NCBI RefSeq assembly: GCF_041242975.1
Contig: NZ_CP162488.1
Location: 920,001 to 984,000 of the forward strand
Length of the DNA stretch: 64,000 bases
Direction: 5' to 3'
From: Xanthomonas sp. DAR 35659
GTDB taxonomy: Bacteria > Pseudomonadota > Gammaproteobacteria > Xanthomonadales > Xanthomonadaceae
Shown here: in pieces, positions 16,590-25,683 of the stretch
How the letters are laid out: the number at the start of each line of letters is the position of its first letter
Position numbering within the stretch: position 1 is the stretch's first letter
The notes under the pieces: generated by a model
The model's database searches: none
Seen by the model: the letters and a program-made list of their open reading frames with translations, nothing else
Told to the model about the DNA's origin: nothing
Translations under genes and position numbers: made by a program

Positions 16590-17300
16590 CTGGATGGCGG
16601 TGGGGGCTTGGAAACGCGGGAGCGCGCCCGGCTTTGGTGGCAGTCGGGACTGAAGTCCCTGCCACAACAGCGATGCGGCGCGGATGCATCGTGACACCAG
16701 ACACCGGCTCTTGTAGGAGCGGCTTCAGCCGCGACATCGAAGCCGGCAAGCATCCGGTGACGACGAAACGCGATCGGAAATGAAGATTTTCTTTCAGCCG
16801 ATAGTGCGAATGAGCGCCGCCGTGGCACATCGGTGCTTTCGCGAACAACGCTGTCTGCTTTTCGAATCAATCTTGCTTATGCACCATGGCGGTTGCAGGC
16901 GTTCTGTCGCGGCTAAAGCCGCTCCTACAAACGCCGCTACACCGTTGTAGGAGCGGCTTTAGCCGCGACAGGCAAGCCGGAAGAGGATCGAGTTTCGGCA
17001 GCGGGGACTAAAGTTCCTCCCAAAACTGCAAGCGCAAACAAGCATCGCCACGGCAGGCGTCGACTTCTTTGTGGGAGCGGCTTCAGCCGCGACATCGAAG
17101 CCGGCGAGCCTGCGGTTGCGATGAAATGCGATCGGTAAATGAAGATTTTCCAGCCGATAGCGCGAACGAGCGCCGCCGCCGTGTATCAGCGCTTTCGCGA
17201 ACGCCGCTTCCTGCTTTTCGAAGCGCTCATTGCCTGTGGATCATGGGTTTTGCCGACGTTCTGTCGCGGCTGAAGCCGCTCCTACAAATGCCATTGTGCG
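16590..17300. repeat. REP-bounded cassette in two direct copies (16711-16930 and 17069-17287)
   Basis: No gene is seen in this 711-bp gap. It contains two related copies of a unit of about 220 bp. Each begins with GGAGCGGCTTCAGCCGCGA and ends with the inverted version GCCGCTCCTACAA; between them lie shared blocks such as ATGAAGATTTT, CAGCCGATAG and TTTCGCGAAC. A further inverted REP (16945-16971) pairs with the end of copy 1. The gap separates the ends of two convergent transcription units (receptor and regulator), where the hairpins may terminate both. Confidence 0.75.
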
Positions 17301-19280
17301 CTACATCGTCGCCAGACCGTGCTTGCGCAGCTTGCGGTACAGGGTGTTGCGGCTGATGCCGAGCGCGTCGGCGGTGCGGCTGACGTTCCAGCGGTGCCGT
17401 TCCAGTTGCTGCTGCAGCACGCGGCGCTCGGCGCTGTCCAGGGCGGCGCGGCCGGGCATGTCGTCGGCGGCGACCGCGTCGCCGTTGACCAGGCACGGCC
17501 CGCTGTCGGCATCGACGATCTCCTGCGGCAGGTTGGAGATGCGGATGACGCCGTCGGCGCACAGCACCGCGGCGGTGCGCAGCACGTTGCGCAACTGCCG
17601 CAGGTTGCCCGGCCAGGCGTAGCTGAGCAGCTTGTGCAGGGCGTCCTCGCTGATCCGCACGGCGCGCTCGCCGCTCTCCTCGCGCAGCAGGGTGCGGATC
17701 AGTTCGGCCTTGTCGCTGCGCTCGCGCAGCGGCGGCAGATGCAGCACCACGCCGTTGAGGCGGTAGTACAGGTCCTCGCGGAATTCGCCGGCTGCCACCA
17801 TCTGCGCCAGGTCGCGATGGCTGGCGCTGATCACGTGCAGTTCCAGCGGCATCGCCCGATCGCTGCCTAGCGGGGTCACGCTCTGTTCCTCCAGCACGCG
17901 CAGCAGGCGCGTCTGCAACGGCAGCGGCATGTCGCCGATCTCGTCCAGGAACAGGGTGCCGCCACTGGCCTGCAGCAGCTTGCCGTGGCGCCCTTCGCGC
18001 GCGGCATCGGTGAAGGCGCCGCGCGCGTAGCCGAACAGTTCGCTTTCGATCAGCGCTTCCGGGATCGCCGCGCAGTTCACCGCCACGAACGGCCGCGCCG
18101 ACCACGGCGAGCCGCGGTGCACCGCCTTGGCGAATTCCTCCTTGCCGGTGCCGGTGGCGCCGCACAGCAGGATCGAGACGCGGTGCGCGGCCAGCTTCAG
18201 GGCGTTGTCCAGGTTGTGGCGCATGCGCGGGTCCGAGCCGACATGCTCGCGCGCGTAGGCGGCCTCGCTGTCGCCGGCGGCGTTGCGCGGACGCGCGTCG
18301 GCGGCATGCCGCGGCGGTTGCGCCAGGGCGAAGAAGCGGCGCCCGTGGCAGGCGCAGCGGATCGACCACAGCGTGCTGGCGTCGTTGCGCGCGCGCTGCT
18401 CCACGGTGTCGAAGTCCAGTTGCATGATCTGCGAGATGTCGCGGCCGACCAGCAGGCCGCGCTGGCCCTTGCCGAGCTGCTCCAGCGCCGCTTCGTTGAC
18501 CGCCAGCACGCAGCCGTCGTCGCCGATCGCCATCAGCGCCTCGTGCAGCAGGCCGGCGAATTCCGGGCGGCTGTGGAAGCGCAGGATCCACGCGTGCCGG
18601 TACTGTTCCAGGAAATACGACCGCGCGATCTGCGCCGCCGACATGCGCACCAGCGCGCTGGTATGGCGCTGCACCAGCTTGGTGTCGCGCGCATCCGGCG
18701 TGGAAGCGTCCAGCACCGCCAGCAACTCGCCGTGCGGGTCCAGGATCGGCGCGCCGCTGCACGACAGCGGCAGATGCCGGGCCAGGTAGTGTTCGCCGCG
18801 GTGCACGCCGAGCGCGCTGCGTTCCACCGCGCAGGTGCCGATGCCGTTGGTGCCCTGGTAGCGTTCGGCCCAGCTGGCGCCGCAGAACAGTCCGGTCTGG
18901 CGGAACTCGCGCAGCAGCGCCGGGTCCTGCACGCTGTGCAGCACGGTCGCCTCGGCGTCGGCCACCACCACCGCGTAGCCGCCGCCGGCGATCTGCTCGT
19001 AGAGGTTCTCCATCTCCACCTTGGCCAGGCGCAGCAGGTGCTCCAGCCGCTGCTGGCGTTCGCGCAGCCCGCTGCCGTCGTGCACCATCGGCGAGGGCGT
19101 GGCGTCCGGATTCAGCCCGTACTCGTCCAGGCAGCGCTGCCAGGAGCGCGCCAGCACCGGCGGCAGCGGTTCGATCTGGCGGAACCGGCGCATCCGCGCC
19201 AGCAAGGCGGACTCGGCCTCGGCGGCGGTTGGCGCCGCGGCCGCGGCCTGCGGGAGGTTGGCTACAGTCAACTCCGACAC
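17301..19280 (-). CDS. AcoR-type sigma-54-dependent transcriptional activator
   Basis: 659 residues from the GTG at 19280, preceded by GAGGGG. A longer GTG start at 19325 lacks such a site. N-terminal GAF-type sensor region (about 60-215, VADAEATVLHSV, GTNGIGTCAVE), a PAS-like middle (about 240-310), AAA+ domain with Walker A GATGTGKE near 373-380 and Walker B LFLDEIGDM near 442-450, and a C-terminal Fis-type helix-turn-helix (NVSRTADALGISRNTLYRKL). AcoR-family activators commonly control alcohol and acetoin catabolism. The sigma-54 promoter ahead of xoxF makes that operon the likely target. Oddity: the sigma-54-contact loop reads GAFTDA, not GAFTGA. Confidence 0.92.
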   Translation of the reverse strand: MSELTVANLPQAAAAAPTAAEAESALLARMRRFRQIEPLPPVLARSWQRCLDEYGLNPDATPSPMVHDGSGLRERQQRLEHLLRLAKVEMENLYEQIAGGGYAVVVADAEATVLHSVQDPALLREFRQTGLFCGASWAERYQGTNGIGTCAVERSALGVHRGEHYLARHLPLSCSGAPILDPHGELLAVLDASTPDARDTKLVQRHTSALVRMSAAQIARSYFLEQYRHAWILRFHSRPEFAGLLHEALMAIGDDGCVLAVNEAALEQLGKGQRGLLVGRDISQIMQLDFDTVEQRARNDASTLWSIRCACHGRRFFALAQPPRHAADARPRNAAGDSEAAYAREHVGSDPRMRHNLDNALKLAAHRVSILLCGATGTGKEEFAKAVHRGSPWSARPFVAVNCAAIPEALIESELFGYARGAFTDAAREGRHGKLLQASGGTLFLDEIGDMPLPLQTRLLRVLEEQSVTPLGSDRAMPLELHVISASHRDLAQMVAAGEFREDLYYRLNGVVLHLPPLRERSDKAELIRTLLREESGERAVRISEDALHKLLSYAWPGNLRQLRNVLRTAAVLCADGVIRISNLPQEIVDADSGPCLVNGDAVAADDMPGRAALDSAERRVLQQQLERHRWNVSRTADALGISRNTLYRKLRKHGLATM

Positions 19281-19361
19281 GTGCGCCCCTCGATCCGACC
19301 CCGGATCAGGGCGCCAGTGACGCACAATCGGGTGCTGGGCTCAAACCGCAGTGCAGCAAAG

Positions 19362-19535
19362 GCCGGGAGTGGGGAGTCGGGAGTGGGGAATGGTAAGAGC
19401 GGCTTGGCTGGCGCGGAGTCCGTTTCGCGCTGCGGTCAGAACAAAAAAGCCGGGATTGGGGGGCGGGAATGGGCAATGGTAAAAGCGGCTTGGCTGGTGC
19501 CGATTCCGTTCCGCGCTGTGGCCAAAACGAAAAAA
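19362..19535. repeat. 87-bp tandem duplication with GGGAGTGGGGA repeat
   Basis: A unit starting GCCGGGAGTGGGGAGTCGGG at 19362 recurs with changes at 19449. Both copies continue AATGGTAA.AGCGGCTTGGCTGG and end in an A-run. An opposite-orientation arm of the repeat (GATTCCCCAATCCCGGC) sits at 19600-19620 next to the PfkB stop. No gene is seen in 19281-19620. Confidence 0.7.
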
Positions 19536-19552
19536 CCGCGCGATGCGCGGTT
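19529..19552 (-). terminator. Rho-independent terminator of the pfkB-family kinase gene
   Basis: AACCGCGC-GAT-GCGCGGTT is a perfect 8-bp stem. Read on the minus strand it is followed by a T-run (the A-run 19529-19535 on the plus strand), about 70 bp after the kinase stop. Confidence 0.7.
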
Positions 19553-19620
19553 CTTCGTGGTCTCAGAATGCCGGGGTCCCGCTCTTACGATTCCCTACTC
19601 CCGATTCCCCAATCCCGGCT

Positions 19621-20553
19621 TCACAACGCATAACCGAACTGCTGCTTGAACTGGTCGTTGAATTCGTCGAAGTCGAAGCGCTGGTTCTGGGTGCCCGGGT
19701 GCTCGACCTTCAGGGCGCCCATCAGGTTGCCCATGCGGCCGATGGTTAGCCAGTCGCAGCCGCGCTCGATGCCGAAGATCAGGCCGGCGCGGAAGGCGTC
19801 GCCGCAGCCGGTCGGGTCGACCACGCGGCGCTCGTGCGCCGGCGGGATGTCGTAGGTCTTCTCGGGGGTATAGACCAACGCGCCTTTCGGACCCTGGGTG
19901 GTGATGTAGGCCTGCACCCGCGACACGATGTCCTGCTCGTTCCAGCCGGTGCGTTCCTGCAGCAGGTTGGACTCGTAGTCGTTGACCACCACGTAGTCGG
20001 CCTGCTCGATGAAGGTGCGCAGTTCCGGGCCGTTGAACAGCGGCATGGCCTGGCCGGGGTCGAAGATGAACGGGATGCCGCCCGCGGCGAACTCCTCGGC
20101 GTTCTGGATCATGCCCTCGCGCCCGTCCGGGCCGACCAGGCCCAGGGTCACGCCTGGCACGTCCCTGACGTGGTTCTCGTAGCTGCGCATCATCGCGCCC
20201 GGATGGAAGGCGGTGATCTGGTTGTTGTCGTGGTCGGTGGTGATGAACGCCTGCGGGGTGAACAGGTCCTCGATCACCTTGACCCGCGACAGGTCGATGC
20301 CGAGCGTCTCGAAATGCTCGCGGTACGGGCCGAAATCCTGGCCCACCGTGCCCATCGGGATCGGGTGGCCGCCGAGCAGGTGCAGGTTGTAGGCGATGTT
20401 GCCGGCGCAGCCGCCGAACTCGCGGCGCATCCGCGGCACCAGGAACGACACGTTCAGGATGTGCACCTTGTCCGGCAGGATGTGGTTCTTGAACTGGTCC
20501 GGGAACACCATGATGGTGTCGAAAGCGAGGGAACCACAGATCAGTGCGGACAT
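19621..20553 (-). CDS. PfkB-family carbohydrate/nucleoside kinase (adenosine kinase-like)
   Basis: 310 residues from the ATG at 20553; an upstream in-frame ATG adds 11 residues without a convincing site. PfkB signatures are present: an N-terminal CGSLAFD strand, FGGCAGNIAYNL, VNDYESNLL, and C-terminal signature DPTGCGDAFRAGL with the catalytic Asp and anion-hole Gly. The pattern is closest to adenosine-kinase-like members of the family, so phosphorylation of adenosine or a related sugar/nucleoside in the cytoplasm is the likely reaction. It is monocistronic, divergent from mreB. Confidence 0.85.
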   Translation of the reverse strand: MSALICGSLAFDTIMVFPDQFKNHILPDKVHILNVSFLVPRMRREFGGCAGNIAYNLHLLGGHPIPMGTVGQDFGPYREHFETLGIDLSRVKVIEDLFTPQAFITTDHDNNQITAFHPGAMMRSYENHVRDVPGVTLGLVGPDGREGMIQNAEEFAAGGIPFIFDPGQAMPLFNGPELRTFIEQADYVVVNDYESNLLQERTGWNEQDIVSRVQAYITTQGPKGALVYTPEKTYDIPPAHERRVVDPTGCGDAFRAGLIFGIERGCDWLTIGRMGNLMGALKVEHPGTQNQRFDFDEFNDQFKQQFGYAL

Positions 20554-20701
20554 CGGGCAGGCCTTGGCGGAGGGATGAGCCCGCATTCAGGCGGGCGAGG
20601 CGCGGGGTCGCCGCGGCGCAAAGGGTAACGGCTACGGCCGCGCAGGGCCACCGGTACGATGCGCGGCGGGGTCGCCCGAGGCGCGCAAGGCGTGGTTTTA
20701 G

Positions 20702-21859
<1,158 letters not shown>

Positions 21860-21863
21860 GTGT

Positions 21864-22024
21864 GAGGCCGGGAATCGGGAATGGGGAATGGGGAATCGAA
21901 TGGCCCCTCCGCACCCGCATTGCCGGCGCAGTCTCCACCGCCTTGCCCGCGCCCCGGCCTGATCGTGCCAGGGGCGCGCTTCTGCTTTCCGATTCCCCAC
22001 CCCCGATTCCCCATTCCCGGCTCT
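21864..22024. repeat. GGGAATGGGGAATC inverted repeat between mreB and mreC
   Basis: The left arm (about 21864-21899, GGGAATGGGGAATGGGGAATC) and right arm (about 21988-22024, GATTCCCCATTCCCGG) face each other around some 90 bp. The right arm ends six bases before the GTG start of mreC, where a ribosome binding site would normally be. Confidence 0.75.
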
Positions 22025-22029
22025 AGCCC

Positions 22030-23139
22030 GTGCCTCCTTACGCCGGTCCTCCCGTCACTGCCCGTCCCGGCGAAGCCGCCAGCACGCCGCGCCTGCTGGC
22101 GTACCTGGCGCTGGCGGTGGTGCTGATCGTGCTCGACGCGCAGGCCGGCTGGCTGGCCCAGCTGCGCGCCCAGACCAACCTGCTGGTGCAGCCGCTGTGG
22201 GCGCTGGCCGGGCTGCCGGGCCGGCTCGGTTCGCAGGTGCAGGAGAACGCCGCCAGCCATGCGCAGCTGGTCAAGGAAAACCGCGCGCTGCGCAACGAAC
22301 TGCTGATCGCCAAGGCGCGCCTGACCCGGCTGCAGACCGCGGCGCTGGACAACGCGCAACTGCGCGAACTGCTCGGCGTGGCCGAGCGCCGCGGGCTGGA
22401 CGTGCAGTTGGCGCCGATCCTGGACATCGACCTGGACCCGACCCGGCAGCGCCTGGTGCTCGACGCCGGCAGCCGCGACGGCGTGCACGTCGGCCAGGCG
22501 GTGATCGACGCCGGCGGCCTGATGGGCCAGGTGATCGAGGTCACCCCGCTGCACTCCACCGTGCTGCTGCTGACCGACCCCGACCACGCGGTGCCGGTGA
22601 CGGTGGCGCGCAACGGCGTGCGCCTGATCGTCTATGGCCGTGGCGACACCCTGCAACTGCGCGACGTCCCGCTCAGCGCCGGGGTCGAGGTGGGCGACGA
22701 AATCGTCACCTCCGGCCTGGGCGGCCGTTTCCCGGCCGGCTTCCCGGTCGGCACCATCTCGGCGCTGCGCCCGGACGACACCCATGCCTTCCTGGTCGGC
22801 GACCTGAAGCCGGCGGCGAAGCTGGATCGGGGGCGGGATGTGCTGTTGTTGAAGAGCCGGGAGTGGGGAATCGGGAATCGGGAATTGGTGAAGCCGGCGT
22901 CCACGGCATCTGCGGAGGCGCCGCCCGCCGCTGCCGCGACGGCAGGTGGTCACGCTCCGGCCGCGGCGCGAGGCACGGCGCTGGCGGCTCCCCCGGCGGC
23001 GGCCGCCACGGCATCGCCGACGACCCACCCATCCAGCGCCGCGCCCACCTCGGCGCCGCCCAAGCCCGCGCGCGCGACCACCGATTCCCCATTCCCCACT
23101 CCCGATTCCCGTCCGTCTCCACAGGAGACGGACCAATGA
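22030..23139 (+). CDS. mreC: Rod-shape-determining protein MreC with repeat-derived C-terminal tail
   Basis: 369 residues from a GTG start with no obvious Shine-Dalgarno sequence. One N-terminal membrane helix (about 20-36), a coiled coil (about 65-115, KENRALRNELLIAKARL) and the periplasmic beta-domain (about 120-275, DIDLDPTRQRLVLDAGSRDG) are normal MreC. From about residue 276 the sequence becomes an Ala/Pro-rich tail. Its ends, REWGIGNREL and DSPFPTPDSRPSP, are literal translations of the GGGAATNGGGAAT repeat found elsewhere between genes. The core should work as the elongasome scaffold; the tail looks like an acquired, probably dispensable addition. Confidence 0.93.
   Translation: MPPYAGPPVTARPGEAASTPRLLAYLALAVVLIVLDAQAGWLAQLRAQTNLLVQPLWALAGLPGRLGSQVQENAASHAQLVKENRALRNELLIAKARLTRLQTAALDNAQLRELLGVAERRGLDVQLAPILDIDLDPTRQRLVLDAGSRDGVHVGQAVIDAGGLMGQVIEVTPLHSTVLLLTDPDHAVPVTVARNGVRLIVYGRGDTLQLRDVPLSAGVEVGDEIVTSGLGGRFPAGFPVGTISALRPDDTHAFLVGDLKPAAKLDRGRDVLLLKSREWGIGNRELVKPASTASAEAPPAAAATAGGHAPAAARGTALAAPPAAAATASPTTHPSSAAPTSAPPKPARATTDSPFPTPDSRPSPQETDQ
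22856..23116. repeat. GGGAATNGGGAAT inverted repeat inside mreC
   Basis: The arm at 22856-22888 (GGGAGTGGGGAATCGGG...) and the complementary arm at 23089-23116 (GATTCCCCATTCCCCACTCC) bracket about 200 bp of Ala/Pro-coding sequence, all in frame with mreC. This is the same repeat seen at 2165 and 21864. Confidence 0.75.
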
Positions 23140-23621
23140 GCCGCCTGCGCAGCAAAGGCTGGGTGCTGCCGGTCAGCGTGATCGTGGCGCTGTTGCTGGG
23201 GTTGATCCCGTTGCCGCTGCTGCTGCAGCCGCTGCGCCCGTACTTCCTGGCGTTGGTGGTGGCGTACTGGGTGATCGAGACGCCGGACAAGGTCGGGCTG
23301 GGCTTCGCCTTCGCCATCGGCGTGGTCGCCGACCTGCTGTACGGCGGCGTGCTTGGCGAGCAGGCGCTGCGGCTGGTGATCTTCAGCTTCATCCTGCAGC
23401 GCTTCCGCGCGCGCATCCGCTTCTTCCCGATGTCGCAGCAGGCGCTGGCGATCGGTGGGCTGCTGCTCAACGACCGCATCGTCGCCGCGGCCGTGCACCT
23501 GGCGGTGGGCGAGCCGCCGCTGCCGTGGAACTACTGGTGGGCGCCGCTGCTGGGCATGGCGCTGTGGCCGCCGCTGTTCGTGCTGCTGGACGCGCTGCGG
23601 CTGGGCCGGCGGAGCAAGTAG
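23136..23621 (+). CDS. mreD: Rod-shape-determining protein MreD
   Basis: 161 residues, ATG overlapping the mreC stop (AATGAG), with AGGAGA just upstream. It is nearly all membrane: around five hydrophobic helices (VLPVSVIVALLLGLIPLPLLL, YFLALVVAYWVI, FAFAIGVVADLLYGGVLG and two more). The GLGFAFAIGVVADLLYG segment matches the conserved MreD core. It is a partner of MreC and RodA in lateral wall synthesis. Confidence 0.93.
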   Translation: MSRLRSKGWVLPVSVIVALLLGLIPLPLLLQPLRPYFLALVVAYWVIETPDKVGLGFAFAIGVVADLLYGGVLGEQALRLVIFSFILQRFRARIRFFPMSQQALAIGGLLLNDRIVAAAVHLAVGEPPLPWNYWWAPLLGMALWPPLFVLLDALRLGRRSK

Positions 23622-23622
23622 C

Positions 23623-25683
23623 ATGGCCCTGCATCCGCGCCGCGCGCAGAAGAACCCGCATGCCGAGGCCGAGCAGTTCCGGCGCCGCGCCGCGCTGGGC
23701 TTCCTCGGCGTGCTGCTCGCGCTGGTCGGCCTGGGCGGCTGGTACTTCAAGCTGCAGGTGCTGGACCACGACATCTACGCCACGCGCTCGGACGCCAACC
23801 GCATCAAGCCGCGGCCGGTGGTGCCCGGGCGCGGCATGATCTACGACCGCAACGGGCGCCTGCTGGCCGAGAACGTGCCCGCGTTCCGGCTCGACGTGAC
23901 CCCGGACAAGGTCGACGACATGGACGCGCTGCTGGCCGAACTGGGCAAGGTCATCGCGCTGTCGCCGGAGGACATCGAACGCTTCCAGGCCGCGCGCAAG
24001 GCCAGCCGCAGCTTCCGCCCGATCACGCTGAAGCTGCGCGTCAGCGAGGAGGAGCGGGCGCGCTTCGCGGTGGACCGCTGGCGTTTCCCGGGCGTGGAGC
24101 TGGAGCCGTACCTGACCCGCCACTACCCCTACGGCGACCTGTTCGCGCACATCATCGGCTACGTCGGCCGCATCGACGAGAAGGACCTGGAGACGCTGGG
24201 CGAGGGCAATGCCGCGCTGACCCACATCGGCAAGTCCGGGCTGGAGCGCTATTACGAGGAGGAGCTGCGCGGCAAGGTCGGCTACGAGCAGGTCGAGACC
24301 AACGTGCAGGGCCGCGCGATCCGCACCGTCGGCCGGGTGCCGGCGCAGTCCGGCGCCGACCTGCGCCTGTCCATCGACGCCGACCTGCAGCGCGCCATGG
24401 TCGCCGCGTTCGGCGACTACCAGGGCTCGGCCATCGCCATCGATCCGCGCACCGGCGAAATCCTGGCCATGGTCAGCCTGCCGTCCTACGACCCCAACCT
24501 GTTCGTCAACGGCATCTCCCACGCCGATTTCCAGGTGCTCAACAGCGACCCGTCGCGGCCGCAGTTCAACCGCCTGGTGCTGGGCGGCGTGGCGCCCGGC
24601 TCCACCATCAAGCCGTTCATGGGCCTGGCCGGCCTGGACAGCGGCACCCGCCGCCCGGAGGACAAGATCCTCTCCACCGGCATGTTCTACCTGCCCGGGG
24701 TCAGCCGCGGCTGGGGCGACTCGCACCGCGGCGGCCACGGCTGGACCGACCTGCGCAAGTCGATCTCGCAATCGGTCAATACGTACTACTACAAGCTCGC
24801 CATCGACATGGGCATCGGCAAGGTCGACCAGTACATGACTCGCTACGGCTTCGGCATGCCCACCGGTATCGACCTGGTCGGCGAGAGCGGCGGCATCGTG
24901 CCGTCGCCGGCCTACAAGGCCAAGAGCCGCAAGGAAGCGTGGTACCCCGGCGATACGGTCAACATCGCCATCGGCCAGGGCGACTGGAAGGTGACGCCGC
25001 TGCAACTGGTGCGCGCGGTGGCGGGCATCGCCGACGGCCAACTGCGCACGCCGCATCTGGTGATGGCGCAGCGCGGTGCGTTCGACCAGCCGTGGACGCC
25101 GGTGCCGCTGGCGCCGAGCAAGCCGATCAGCGACAACCCCGGCAATCTGCAGGCGGTGCGCGAAGGCATGATGGACACCATGCGCCCGGGCGGCAGCGGG
25201 CATGCGATCGCGGTCAGCGCGCCGTACCAGATGGCCGGCAAGACCGGCACCGCGCAGGTGGTCAGCCGCAAGGGCATCGCCGCGGTGGATCCGCGCAGCC
25301 TGCCGATGCACCTGCGCCACCGCTCGTTGTTCGAGGGCTTCGCCCCGGCCGAGCAGCCGACCATCGCCCTGGCGATCGCGGTGGAAGGCGGCGGCTACGG
25401 CGCCAGCACCGCCGCGCCGATCGCGCGCAAGATCTTCGATGCCTGGCTGCTCGGCCGGTTGCCGCCGGGCGTGGAGCCGCTGGACAGCCTGCGCGGCGCC
25501 ACCGCGTTCGGCAGCCGGCTGTACTACGCCGAGGATCCGGGCTCGCGCGCCGCGGCCGACGCGGTCGCGCTGGCCGCCGGCGAGCGCCCGGTGCTGGTCG
25601 GGCCGGTCGCGGTGGATGCGGCCAGCGCGCCGCCAGCGGATGCGCCGCCGCCGATCCCCGACGAGATCCCGGACGAACGATGA
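23623..25683 (+). CDS. mrdA: Penicillin-binding protein 2, elongasome transpeptidase
   Basis: 686 residues. One N-terminal membrane helix (about 25-45), a class B PBP dimerisation region (GRGMIYDRNGRLLAENVP) and a C-terminal transpeptidase domain with all three active-site motifs: STIK with Ser327/Lys330, SVN at 384-386, and KTG at 540-542. Its job is cross-linking new peptidoglycan along the side wall, paired with the RodA glycosyltransferase encoded next, whose start overlaps this stop. The last 60 or so residues are Ala/Pro-rich and variable. Confidence 0.96.
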   Translation: MALHPRRAQKNPHAEAEQFRRRAALGFLGVLLALVGLGGWYFKLQVLDHDIYATRSDANRIKPRPVVPGRGMIYDRNGRLLAENVPAFRLDVTPDKVDDMDALLAELGKVIALSPEDIERFQAARKASRSFRPITLKLRVSEEERARFAVDRWRFPGVELEPYLTRHYPYGDLFAHIIGYVGRIDEKDLETLGEGNAALTHIGKSGLERYYEEELRGKVGYEQVETNVQGRAIRTVGRVPAQSGADLRLSIDADLQRAMVAAFGDYQGSAIAIDPRTGEILAMVSLPSYDPNLFVNGISHADFQVLNSDPSRPQFNRLVLGGVAPGSTIKPFMGLAGLDSGTRRPEDKILSTGMFYLPGVSRGWGDSHRGGHGWTDLRKSISQSVNTYYYKLAIDMGIGKVDQYMTRYGFGMPTGIDLVGESGGIVPSPAYKAKSRKEAWYPGDTVNIAIGQGDWKVTPLQLVRAVAGIADGQLRTPHLVMAQRGAFDQPWTPVPLAPSKPISDNPGNLQAVREGMMDTMRPGGSGHAIAVSAPYQMAGKTGTAQVVSRKGIAAVDPRSLPMHLRHRSLFEGFAPAEQPTIALAIAVEGGGYGASTAAPIARKIFDAWLLGRLPPGVEPLDSLRGATAFGSRLYYAEDPGSRAAADAVALAAGERPVLVGPVAVDAASAPPADAPPPIPDEIPDER

